Part shown: piece after piece, positions 30,509-39,211 of the stretch | How positions within the stretch are numbered: position 1 is the first letter of the stretch | How the letters are laid out: each line of letters begins with the position of its first letter | Assembly: GCA_013289985.1 (NCBI GenBank) | Contig: JABCYW010000011.1 | Coordinates: 1-64,000 of the forward strand | DNA: 64,000 nt | Reading direction: 5' to 3' | Source: Betaproteobacteria bacterium | GTDB taxonomy: Bacteria; Pseudomonadota; Gammaproteobacteria; Burkholderiales; Burkholderiaceae_C | Program-made: the position numbers and the translations under genes | Notes under the pieces: generated by a model | What the model saw: only the letters and a program-made list of their open reading frames with translations | Told to the model about the DNA's origin: nothing | The model's database searches: none

Positions 30509-33500
30509 AAATCTCGCAACGCTTGGCGGCGCTGTGCACTTTCTCGGCTGCGGGCCTGCTGTGCGTGTCCGCGGTCAGCTACTTCGCGGTCACGTCGATC
30601 CAGTCGGACCTGCGCACATTGACCTTGCATGCCACACCGCTGCAGAACAAGACCTATGAGATGCAGGAGCGCACCGAGCGGTGGCTGGGTGGCCTGCTGA
30701 AGCTGTCGTTGGCGCACGAGCGCGAAGAGGTCGACAAGGCGTTGGGGGGCATCCGCGCGGACAGCGCAGAAATTGACCAACTCGGCGAGGAGATCCACGG
30801 CTTGGATCCCTCGGCCCATGTCAACGCCAGCGAGTTCCGGGCAGCGCAGGGCGAAATCGTGCAGGCCGTCCAAAGGCGCCTGGACGACGAGATGGCCTAT
30901 CGCCAGGAGACCGAGCGTGCCCGAGTTGCATTGCAACTGGCCGAGGCGACCATCGCGCTGACGCGCAGCAACGTTGCCGGGATTGCCACAGAAGCGAGCA
31001 AGGCCGCCGACAAGGCGCAGGACGCCAGCCGGCGGCTGGCCAGCGTGACCAAGGTCGCATTGTCGGCGCAAGCCCGGCTGAAGGACATCGCGATGGTGGT
31101 GGCCGAGACAGACCTCGCGACCAACCGGTTTCGGCTGACGCCTCTGCGCGACAAGATTCGCGCCGCGACCGACAGCATTCAGCGTCTGGAGGTCGAGGCG
31201 GGCACTGACGATCCGCTCAAGGAGCTCAAGGCGGCGGCCGCTGACGCCTACGAGGCGTTCACCGACGACAGTCAGGGCCTGTTGGCCGCGCGGGCGGCCA
31301 TGCTGGCGAAGAAGGACGGTGCCGAGGCCGTCTACCAGCGGCAGCGCAAGGCGCTGCTGGCGCGGCTGGACGAGCAATCAACCAGGCTCGGGCTGCTGAT
31401 CGACGGCACGGAGGTGCAGGACTACGAGCAGCGGCACGCGCTCGAGGCTGCGCTGCGCCTGCGCGGCGAGCCGGGCGGTGTCATCGCCGTCAGCGAAGAA
31501 GTGTCGCTGGACATGCGCGAGATGGTCGCCGCATTGCGCGAACTGATGCTGGCCACTGCACCGGCGGAGTGTGCGGCTTCGGAATCCCGGCTCAAGATCC
31601 TGGGAAACGAATTGGTCGCGAACATGCGCACGATGCGCTCGGCGCTGGACAAGATGGGGCGGCCCCAACTGGCCGCCAACGTGGACCATGCACTTGCCGC
31701 GATGGCCTCGGTGGCCGTGTCTATCGAGAACGTCGCTGCAGCCAAGCGCAGGCTGCTCGACAGCGAGGCGCTCACCAACGCGTCGCTGGCGCGCCTGAAG
31801 ACTGTCGCCGCACAACAAGCCAGCGCAGGTGAGCGCGAGGTGAAGGACATCAACGAACGGCAGGCCGAAGTCACCGCGGCCGTCGACAGGCGCGTAGACC
31901 ATACGCTGCTCGTGATTCTGGGGATGTCGAGCGTCATAATCATCCTGTCGGCAGTCGTCAGTGTGCGCACCGTGCGCGGCGTTACGCGCGGCCTGAATGA
32001 GGCGGTGGGTGTGGCCGAAGCGGTCTCGCAAGGCCACCTCGACCCCGTGGCGTGCGGCAGTGCCGACGACGAGACCACCCGATTGCTGGTCGCGCTCGGC
32101 TCCATGGTCAATACCATCCGGACCATGCTCGGATCCCTGCACGAGACGAACAGCCAGTTGAGCAGTGCCAACGACGAGTTGCGCCGCCGCGCCTTCCTGG
32201 ACCCGCTCACGGACCTGCCCAACCGCACGTTGTTCGAAGACCGCCTCGCGCATGCGGTGGCGCGCAACGCGCGGTCCGACGATCGCGTGGCCGAGCGGCA
32301 TCATGAGAAACTGGCGGTGATGTTCGTCGATCTCGACGGATTCAAACCGGTCAACGACTGCTTTGGCCATGGCGTCGGGGACATCGTGCTGAAGGAAGTG
32401 GCGCAGCGCATGCGCACCATCGCGCGAAACAGTGACACGGTGGCGCGTGTCGGTGGCGACGAATTCCTGGTGCTGATGGAAGACGCCGTGAGCGCGGCCG
32501 ATGTCGCGACACTCGCCAGGCGACTGACCGAAGCGCTGCAGCAGCCGTTCGAGGCCGCCGGACAAAGGATCGAGGTCACTGCCTCGATCGGCGTGGCGAT
32601 CTATCCGGAGCATGGTGAGCGCGGCAAGCTGATCGCCCACGCGGATGCGGCCATGTACGCCGCCAAGCGCGCCGGAGGCAACACCTTTGCGTTGTTCGAG
32701 TCACACATGGAGACCGACCCTCAGGCCGAACTGGGCCTGCAGAGCGATCTGCGTCACGCCTCGCAGCGCGGCGAGTTGATGTTGTACTACCAGCCGAAGG
32801 TCGACAGCGTGGGGGGACGGATCCATGGTGTCGAGGCGTTGCTGCGCTGGAAGCACCCGCAGCGCGGCATGGTGGGCCCCAACGTATTCATCCCCTTGGC
32901 CGAACGCTTCGGGTTGATCTGCCAGATCGGCTCCTGGGTCATTGAGGAGGCCTGCCGGCAAATGCACGAGTGGGGCACGCAGGGGATGCGGATGCAGGTG
33001 GCCATCAATCTTTCGGCCTACCAATTGAGGGACGGGGCCCTGGTCGAGCGCATCTGCCAGGCGCTGGACCGCCACCAAGTGGATCCAGCGTACCTCTTGT
33101 GCGAGATCACCGAGTCGGTGGCGATGGAGGACATCGAAGTCACGCAGCGCGCGTTCGAGGGTCTCGCAAAGATCGGGGTCTTTCTGTCAATCGACGACTT
33201 CGGAACCGGCTACTCGAGCCTGAGCTACCTGCGCCAACTGCCGGCTCGGCAGTTGAAGATCGATCGCAGCTTCGTGATGGATCTCGAGGAAAGCAGGGAT
33301 GCTCGCGCCGTTGTCGAGGCGGTCGTGCGTCTGGCCCACGCCTTGGAGCTGAGCGTCGTGGCCGAAGGCGTCGAGACCGAGGGTCAGCGCGATATCCTCG
33401 TGCGTCTGGGCTGCGACGAATTGCAGGGCTTCTTGTTCGCCCGCCCGATGCCTGCACTCGATCTGCTGCCGTGGGTCCAGGGACAGCGGCAGCCGCCCGA

Positions 33501-33597
33501 CCGCCCGGAGTTCGCGGCTTCCGTCTTTGGCGAATCACTGTGCGCGCCAAAGCATTGCAGCCTCGTGCTCGGCGGCGCCCTGCCGCACAGCGCCTGA
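30505..33597 (+). CDS. Membrane GGDEF-EAL protein with long helical periplasmic sensor
   Basis: 1030 aa. TM1 covers about residues 8-30, a mostly helical periplasmic region of about 430 residues follows, and TM2 is near 465-488, followed by HAMP. GGDEF is at about 560-740 with intact GGDEF near 649 and the inhibitory I-site RNSD five residues before it. EAL is at about 745-990 with GVEALLRW, TES, DDFGTGYSSL, KIDRSF and EGVET, so both cyclic-di-GMP synthesis and breakdown look possible. The helical sensor plus an adjacent binding protein recall TorS/TorT. It overlaps the binding-protein gene by ATGA, so the pair is translationally coupled. Confidence 0.92.
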   Translation: MKISQRLAALCTFSAAGLLCVSAVSYFAVTSIQSDLRTLTLHATPLQNKTYEMQERTERWLGGLLKLSLAHEREEVDKALGGIRADSAEIDQLGEEIHGLDPSAHVNASEFRAAQGEIVQAVQRRLDDEMAYRQETERARVALQLAEATIALTRSNVAGIATEASKAADKAQDASRRLASVTKVALSAQARLKDIAMVVAETDLATNRFRLTPLRDKIRAATDSIQRLEVEAGTDDPLKELKAAAADAYEAFTDDSQGLLAARAAMLAKKDGAEAVYQRQRKALLARLDEQSTRLGLLIDGTEVQDYEQRHALEAALRLRGEPGGVIAVSEEVSLDMREMVAALRELMLATAPAECAASESRLKILGNELVANMRTMRSALDKMGRPQLAANVDHALAAMASVAVSIENVAAAKRRLLDSEALTNASLARLKTVAAQQASAGEREVKDINERQAEVTAAVDRRVDHTLLVILGMSSVIIILSAVVSVRTVRGVTRGLNEAVGVAEAVSQGHLDPVACGSADDETTRLLVALGSMVNTIRTMLGSLHETNSQLSSANDELRRRAFLDPLTDLPNRTLFEDRLAHAVARNARSDDRVAERHHEKLAVMFVDLDGFKPVNDCFGHGVGDIVLKEVAQRMRTIARNSDTVARVGGDEFLVLMEDAVSAADVATLARRLTEALQQPFEAAGQRIEVTASIGVAIYPEHGERGKLIAHADAAMYAAKRAGGNTFALFESHMETDPQAELGLQSDLRHASQRGELMLYYQPKVDSVGGRIHGVEALLRWKHPQRGMVGPNVFIPLAERFGLICQIGSWVIEEACRQMHEWGTQGMRMQVAINLSAYQLRDGALVERICQALDRHQVDPAYLLCEITESVAMEDIEVTQRAFEGLAKIGVFLSIDDFGTGYSSLSYLRQLPARQLKIDRSFVMDLEESRDARAVVEAVVRLAHALELSVVAEGVETEGQRDILVRLGCDELQGFLFARPMPALDLLPWVQGQRQPPDRPEFAASVFGESLCAPKHCSLVLGGALPHSA

Positions 33598-33624
33598 GGC
33601 CACACCGTCAAGAACAGGCCACGA

Positions 33625-35688
33625 GTGAATTCATACCGTCAGACCGCCGGAGCCCGTTGGAGCGTCCAACTGGGCATGGCCTTCTGGTCGCTCAAAGTGA
33701 GAATCACGCTGGGCACCATCGCCGCGCTGGTGCTCGGCATCGGGCTGACGACTGCGGTCTTGCTCCAGCGCGCCGAGCGAGACACCTTGTCCGCTCAAAA
33801 CGAGCGCGAACTCAACGAAGCGGTACGGGCCGCCGGCGTCCTGTCGCGTCGGGTCGTCGAACTGCAAAGAGCGTTGCAGGTGGTCGCAGCCCAACTCGAC
33901 CAGACGACCTTGGCCGACGATACCAAGCTCGATGCGTTCATGCATGCCCAGCCCGTCCTGCGCGAGCTTTTCTCCACGCTGTCCGTTGCGTCGCTCGACG
34001 GGCAGGTGCGGGTATTCGTCGACGAGGCCGGCACGCGCCACCCCCAGCTGAATGTGTCAGATCGCGACTACTTTCGGCGTACGGTCGCGGAGCAACGTCC
34101 CATCGTGTCCGATCCGTTTCAAAGCCGCATCTCGGGGCAAACGGCGATCCTCTTCACCTACCCGCTCAAGAATGCAAAGGGCGTCTATGGCATTCTGGGT
34201 GGCTCGCTGCGCCTGAGCAGCCGCGACCTGTTGAGCGACCTTGTCGATACGCAAGCAGGCGACTCCGATGTGCTTCTCGTCGTGACCGACGCGCAGGGCC
34301 GCATCCTCGCTCATCCCAACCGCGAACGGCTTCTGCAAAGCTTGGCCAGCGAACCGCGATTGGCCGCAGCGTTTCGCCGTTGGCTGGACGATGGGCGTGC
34401 GGTCGAGCCGGCGGGACTGCGGCTCGCTCAACCGGCAGAGGTGGTCAGCGCCGCCGGCGTCGCGGGGCCCGATTGGATGATCTGGCGGGCTATTCCGGAG
34501 GCCGAATTGTTGGCCCCCTTGCGGTCGGCGCGCAAGCAGGCGCTGGAATGGGCCGCTGGACTGATCGGGCTCATGTCGCTGCTCATACTGACGCTCGTGT
34601 GGTGGCTGCTGCGTCCATTGAGCCAGCTCGAGCATCGTGCGCAAACCTTGTTCAACGGCGATAACGACCCGCACGCCGGCTGGCCGGCAGGATTCGGGGA
34701 GATCGGCCGCTTGGCGCGCGTCCTGCGGCACGTAGGCGCCGAGCGGACGCAGCTGGAGGGGTTCAATGCGGTGGTGCTCGGAAAGCTGAACTCGGTCATG
34801 GCAGCTGCGCCGGTTGGCATCGCGTTCGTGCGCTCGGCACGCTTCGACCTGGTGAGCGCGGAATTTTGCCGCCTGTTCGGGTGCGACGAACAGGCACTGC
34901 TGGGTCAGCCCATGCATATGATTTTCGGCGCCAACGCCGACTACCAGGCATTTGAGCCCCAAGTTCAGCTCGCATTCCGAGCGGGCGAGGCCTACGTCGG
35001 CGAGTGGCAGATGCTGCGCGATGATGGCACGCCCTTCTGGGCCCGGTTGCGCGGACGGCCCGTGGAAGTAGCCGACTCGGAGGCAGGGGTCATCTGGACC
35101 CTGAACGACATCGATCAACAGATCGCTGAACGATCACGACTGGAATGGTCGGCGACGCATGACGTCCTGACCGGGTTGGCCAATCGCAAGAGCTTCGAGC
35201 AACGCCTGGAGCATGTCTTCGACGCGTTGCCGCGCTCCATACCCGCCGCGGTGGTCGTGATCGACCTCGATCACTTCAAACCCATCAACGACACGTTCGG
35301 GCACGCCGCGGGCGACGCGATGTTGAAGGCGGTGGCCGCGGCAATACTGTCGCACGTACGCGCCAGTGACCTGGTCGTGCGCCTGGGCGGTGATGAATTC
35401 GCGTTGTTGTTGGAGCGCTGCGCGCACGACGTCGCCATGCGTGTCGCCGAGAACGTGCATTCGGCGATTTCAGCCGTTGCAGTGCCCTGGCAGGGACGAA
35501 CACTGCGTGTGGGAGCAAGCGTGGGGGTGGCATCGCTGAACGAACATACCCCGGACATGGCTGAGTGGGTGGCCGAGGCCGATGCGGCTTGCTACCGGGT
35601 CAAGGCGGACGGCCGCGGAGCCGTGCGGGCAGCCACACCGACGTTGCTTCGAGTGGTCGTTGGCGGACGGGCAGTCGCGGATACCTGA
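33625..35688 (+). CDS. Membrane PDC(dCache)-PAS-GGDEF diguanylate cyclase
   Basis: 687 aa with a GTG start, 27 nt after the GGDEF-EAL gene. TM1 is near residues 25-46, then a double-Cache-type periplasmic sensor (SLDGQVRVF, VSDRDYFRRTVAEQRPIVSDP, FTYPLKNAKGVYGILGGSL), TM2 near 309-330, a PAS domain near 385-500 and a GGDEF domain from about 505. GGDEF is intact near 587 with an RASD I-site. dCache domains bind amino acids, organic acids and similar ligands from the periplasm. It probably completes a three-gene operon with the binding protein. Confidence 0.92.
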   Translation: MNSYRQTAGARWSVQLGMAFWSLKVRITLGTIAALVLGIGLTTAVLLQRAERDTLSAQNERELNEAVRAAGVLSRRVVELQRALQVVAAQLDQTTLADDTKLDAFMHAQPVLRELFSTLSVASLDGQVRVFVDEAGTRHPQLNVSDRDYFRRTVAEQRPIVSDPFQSRISGQTAILFTYPLKNAKGVYGILGGSLRLSSRDLLSDLVDTQAGDSDVLLVVTDAQGRILAHPNRERLLQSLASEPRLAAAFRRWLDDGRAVEPAGLRLAQPAEVVSAAGVAGPDWMIWRAIPEAELLAPLRSARKQALEWAAGLIGLMSLLILTLVWWLLRPLSQLEHRAQTLFNGDNDPHAGWPAGFGEIGRLARVLRHVGAERTQLEGFNAVVLGKLNSVMAAAPVGIAFVRSARFDLVSAEFCRLFGCDEQALLGQPMHMIFGANADYQAFEPQVQLAFRAGEAYVGEWQMLRDDGTPFWARLRGRPVEVADSEAGVIWTLNDIDQQIAERSRLEWSATHDVLTGLANRKSFEQRLEHVFDALPRSIPAAVVVIDLDHFKPINDTFGHAAGDAMLKAVAAAILSHVRASDLVVRLGGDEFALLLERCAHDVAMRVAENVHSAISAVAVPWQGRTLRVGASVGVASLNEHTPDMAEWVAEADAACYRVKADGRGAVRAATPTLLRVVVGGRAVADT

Positions 35689-35756
35689 CACGCGATACAA
35701 ACAATGCGCGTCATGACGAAGGACAAACCGGACGCTGCGACGCTACCCGGCGACTT

Positions 35757-36902
35757 TCAGCTACCCGTCGATCGCGACAAACGAATCCAGGTCTCGACGA
35801 CTGCCGGATCGAAGCACGTTCCGCTTTTTGCAAGCATGCGCTCAGCCAGCGCCTCGTCGTCGCAGCGCGCGAAGCCGGATCTCCCGTGCCCGAGATCGTC
35901 GATGGCATCTGCAACGGCGAGGATGCGCGCGCCGATCGGTATCGCGCTCCCCGCACTCCCGATTGGGTATCCCTTTCCGTCGAATCGTTCGTGATGGGCT
36001 TCAATCAACCTGGTGACCGGCGACATGTCTTCCATCGCCGCGAGCGCCCGCGCGGAGAGCGAAGGATGATCTCGGTAGATGGCGTCGTCCTCGGAGATCC
36101 CCGTGCCGTCGAGTCGCGACAACAGCTCGTCGGAGAGCCCGATGAGGCCTACGTCATGCAGCAGCCCCGCGACAAAGACGTCGAGAACGGCCTCCGAAGG
36201 CAATTCCATGCATCGGGCAAGGTCTCGCGCAAGGGTTGCAACTCGCAGGCCGTGCGTGAACAAATCAGTGCAGCGGACTTCCAGGAGGTTCGTCAATACC
36301 TTGACTGACTGGAGGTAATGGCGCTGTCGCGCGCGATCCAGATTGCGCCGATCGGCGGCATGCCGTTCCTGCAACTGCTGCAGTTCGTCGTTGAGCAGAC
36401 GCAGCTGTTCGCCCTGGGTCGCGCTCATGCTGACCAGACGTGCCTCGTCTTTCAGGCGCAGGCGCAATTCCAGGCCTTCCCGCACGGATTGGACGAGTTC
36501 TCGCTCGTCCCAGGGCTTCTGCAGGTACCGAAAGATCCGGCCGCGGTTCACCGCCAGGATCGTGGCCGCCGTGTCGGAGTACCCCGTCAGCAGTATTCGC
36601 ACGGTGTCCGGCCAGTCGCGGCAGATCCGCTCGAGCAGTTGCGCGCCATCCATGCCCGGCATGCGCATGTCCGAGATCACGAGGTCGATCGGCAGCTCTT
36701 CCATGAACTCCAGCGCCTGTTCGCCGCTCGTTGCCGTGATGACGGAGATGTCCGACAAACGCAAGGCGCGCTTGAGTGCCGAAAGAATTCCGGGCTCGTC
36801 GTCAACGCAAAGCACGGTCCGCTTCGCGCTCGACGTTGGCGCAGCAGGATCTTCCCGGCGCGCATCCCAGTTGGCAACACCATGCGAAATCGACGGCATC
36901 AT
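35757..36902 (-). CDS. Response regulator with HD-GYP output domain
   Basis: 381 aa. The receiver (residues about 28-145) has DDEP, the phospho-acceptor in LVISDMRMPGMDG, LTGY and the RYLQKPWD end. A coiled linker leads to an HD-GYP domain (about 190-375) with GLLHDVGLIGLSD and HHERFDGKGYP. The Lys of the canonical HDxGK is Leu here, so cyclic-di-GMP hydrolysis may be impaired even though the GYP segment is retained. It converges with the diguanylate cyclase gene and is preceded, with ATGA overlap, by a 46-codon ORF that seems to be the tail of a histidine kinase. Confidence 0.9.
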   Translation of the reverse strand: MMPSISHGVANWDARREDPAAPTSSAKRTVLCVDDEPGILSALKRALRLSDISVITATSGEQALEFMEELPIDLVISDMRMPGMDGAQLLERICRDWPDTVRILLTGYSDTAATILAVNRGRIFRYLQKPWDERELVQSVREGLELRLRLKDEARLVSMSATQGEQLRLLNDELQQLQERHAADRRNLDRARQRHYLQSVKVLTNLLEVRCTDLFTHGLRVATLARDLARCMELPSEAVLDVFVAGLLHDVGLIGLSDELLSRLDGTGISEDDAIYRDHPSLSARALAAMEDMSPVTRLIEAHHERFDGKGYPIGSAGSAIPIGARILAVADAIDDLGHGRSGFARCDDEALAERMLAKSGTCFDPAVVETWIRLSRSTGS

Positions 36903-37081
36903 CGTTCCCAGCTCCCACTCATCTGCTGCTTGACACGCTCATGCTGACTCGCATCGCCAGGTAGCGCAATGGCAGGCGTCGGCATTGGAGCCTCCTGCAG
37001 GACATATTCCTCATCCTCGCGGCTCAAGGTCATGGTCATGGTCGAGCCGATGCCGCGGGCTACCCGCGACTCGAACCGCAG
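36899..37081 (-). pseudogene. C-terminal remnant of a histidine kinase, retaining a 46-codon ORF
   Basis: On the minus strand the frame reads LRFESRVARGIGSTMTMTL, then a charged tail ending MSGSWER. GIGSTMTMTL after an ESR segment resembles the last strand of a HATPase domain. An in-frame stop (TAA, 37082-37084) cuts the frame just upstream. From the ATG at 37039 a 46-aa ORF remains, and its TGA overlaps the HD-GYP regulator start (ATGA), the coupling expected of an ancestral kinase-regulator operon. Confidence 0.5.
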
Positions 37082-37084
37082 TTA

Positions 37085-37253
37085 GCAAGTTTGCTGGCCT
37101 TCTACAGCGCTTTTTCCGATTCGCGCCCCCGGGATTCGTCCTAAGATGATTTGGCCGATCGCGCTCCCGTTTGCAGGGAATGAGCAATCGCCACGTACTG
37201 GCTCGACAGTGTGTGGCGAGCAACCAGCGATGAATCGGCCCCAGGAGCGATCC
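37085..37253. other. Intergenic region between divergent regulator genes
   Basis: No gene is supported; the plus-strand frame open from 37146 lacks a ribosome site before the ATG at 37254. It presumably holds promoters for the operon starting at 37254, but no clear -35/-10 pair stood out. Confidence 0.4.
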
Positions 37254-38609
37254 ATGGCAACCCTGCCGATGACGTTGGATGACACGAACGCGTCGACTTC
37301 AGCCACGCCCCCAACGCTGTTGTTGGTGGACGACGAACCGTCGATCCTCAGCGCGCTGAGGCGCTTGTTCCGTCCGCAGGGATACCGGATTCTCATGGCC
37401 GACGGCGGCACGGCGGCCCTGGAGCTCGTCGCGAACGACTCGGTCGACCTGGTGATCTCGGACATGCGCATGCCAGGCATGGACGGCGCCCAATTCCTGG
37501 AAAAGATCCGGCACGTTCATCCACGCGCGGTACGCATCCTGCTGACCGGCTACGCCGACATCAACTCGACCATTGCCGCGATCAACGGTGGAGAAATCCA
37601 TCGCTACATCGCCAAGCCCTGGGACGACAACGACATCCTGCTCGTAGTTCGCGAGGCCTTGGCGCGGCGCGATCTCGAGGTCCGCAATCACGAACTGACG
37701 GAACTTACAGGCCGACAGAACGAGGAACTGCGCAACCTGAACGCGAACCTCGAGGAGCGCGTGCGTCACCGTACCGCGGAAATCGAGCAGATCAACGACA
37801 TGCTCAACGTGGCCTACGCGGAACTCAAGTCGAATTTCACGCTGTCGATGCAGATCTTTGCCGGTCTGATGGAATTGCGGCACAACGGCATGTCCGGCCA
37901 TTCGCGGCGCGTGTCCGAATGGGCACGGCGGGTGTGCGTCATCCTGAAGCTCGACGAGCGGACGAGCCAGGACATCTACGTCGCCGGGCTGCTTCACGAC
38001 ATCGGCAAGATCGGCTTCCCGGACAGCCTGCTCGGCAAGCCGGTGTCGCTCATGTCCGCCGAGGAAACCGCGCGCTATCGCAAGCACCCGCTCAATGCAG
38101 AGACCGCGTTGATGCCCCTGGTGCAGCTGCAGCCCGTCGCCAAGATCATCCGATCGCAGCACGAACGCTATGACGGAAACGGCTTTCCGGACGGCCTCGA
38201 GGCCGGCGAGATTCCGTTTGGCGCCCGCGTCCTGGCGCCCATCATCGACTACGAGAACCTGGTCACGGGAACGCTGGCGGAGCGCCGCTTTTCGCCCGAT
38301 GACGCCGCCGCGAGCATCCGGCGCGGCGAAGGAAGCCGCTATGACGGGAAAGTCGTGGACGCATTTCTTGAAGCGCTCAAGCAGCCCCTCGACGAGTTGC
38401 GCGACGATCGCTGCATATCGGCGACGGAGCTTGCCGCCGGCATGGTCCTGTCGCGCGATCTTGTAAGCCCTCAAGGGACGCTGCTGCTCGCTGCGGGCTA
38501 TGCGTTCGACGCGCGCGTCGTGCGCCAAGTGCGCGAGTACGCGCAGCGAGAGGGCGCGAAGCTGACGCTCTACGTCCTCCGAGAAGCGGCCGCAGTGCCG
38601 CAGTCATGA
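37254..38609 (+). CDS. Response regulator with HD-GYP-type output domain
   Basis: 451 aa from the ATG at 37254, chosen because AGGAG lies 6 nt upstream; the frame is open 36 codons further. The receiver (about 20-140) has DDEPS, SDMRMPGMDG, LTGYADIN and RYIAKPWD. A coiled coil follows, then an HD-GYP domain with the complete HDIGKIGFPD and HERYDGNGFP (GFP in place of GYP), so cyclic-di-GMP phosphodiesterase activity is plausible. An extra C-terminal segment of about 60 residues is not recognised. First gene of a plus-strand operon with a receiver, a kinase and an EAL protein. Confidence 0.9.
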   Translation: MATLPMTLDDTNASTSATPPTLLLVDDEPSILSALRRLFRPQGYRILMADGGTAALELVANDSVDLVISDMRMPGMDGAQFLEKIRHVHPRAVRILLTGYADINSTIAAINGGEIHRYIAKPWDDNDILLVVREALARRDLEVRNHELTELTGRQNEELRNLNANLEERVRHRTAEIEQINDMLNVAYAELKSNFTLSMQIFAGLMELRHNGMSGHSRRVSEWARRVCVILKLDERTSQDIYVAGLLHDIGKIGFPDSLLGKPVSLMSAEETARYRKHPLNAETALMPLVQLQPVAKIIRSQHERYDGNGFPDGLEAGEIPFGARVLAPIIDYENLVTGTLAERRFSPDDAAASIRRGEGSRYDGKVVDAFLEALKQPLDELRDDRCISATELAAGMVLSRDLVSPQGTLLLAAGYAFDARVVRQVREYAQREGAKLTLYVLREAAAVPQS

Positions 38610-38626
38610 CACTCCAGGGAGTACAA

Positions 38627-39211
38627 ATGCATCGAATCCTCCTCGTCGATGACGAAATTGGCGTCCTCAACGCGCTTCTGCGACTGTTGCGGCTGACGCC
38701 CATTGTGGTGCGAGGCGTGGAGTGGCATCCTCGCGTCGATGTCTTCACATCACCGGTTGAGGCCCTGAAGTCCGCCGCTGAGCGTGCCTACGATCTCGTG
38801 GTGTCCGACTTCCGAATGCCGGAAATGGACGGTGTCGCAGTGTTGCGGCATATGCGAGAGCTGCAGCCCGATTGCGCCCGCGTGATCCTGTCCGGCTATA
38901 CCGATCTCAACGGATTGATCGGCGCCATCAACGAGGCACGCATCGACCGCTTCATCGCCAAGCCCTGGAACGATTTCGAGTTCGTCAGCACGCTGGCACA
39001 GGTGCTCGAGATCCGGGCGCTCCGGATGGAAAACGAGTCGCTCGCGGACCAGGTACGGTGCGAGCGCGGCGAGGTTACCCCGGTCGAACTGGAAATGAAA
39101 CGGCTTGAGCAACAGGAGCCCGGTATCACGCAGGTGCAGTGGGGTCCGGATGGTTCCGTCGTCATCGACATGGACGAGATCGCGGAGGCGCTGCGCGACC
39201 ATGGAAACTGA
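38627..39211 (+). CDS. Stand-alone receiver protein (HupR-like REC)
   Basis: 194 aa from the ATG at 38627 with AGGGAG upstream; an ATG at 38606 overlaps the previous stop but has no ribosome site. One receiver domain shows DDEIG, SDFRMPEMDG, LSGYTDLN and RFIAKPWND. Then about 70 residues of helical tail end in GPDGSVVIDMDEIAEALRDHGN, without DNA-binding or enzymatic motifs. Likely a phosphotransfer or signalling intermediate. Its end overlaps the start of the kinase gene by 11 nt, which points to direct pairing. Confidence 0.88.
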   Translation: MHRILLVDDEIGVLNALLRLLRLTPIVVRGVEWHPRVDVFTSPVEALKSAAERAYDLVVSDFRMPEMDGVAVLRHMRELQPDCARVILSGYTDLNGLIGAINEARIDRFIAKPWNDFEFVSTLAQVLEIRALRMENESLADQVRCERGEVTPVELEMKRLEQQEPGITQVQWGPDGSVVIDMDEIAEALRDHGN

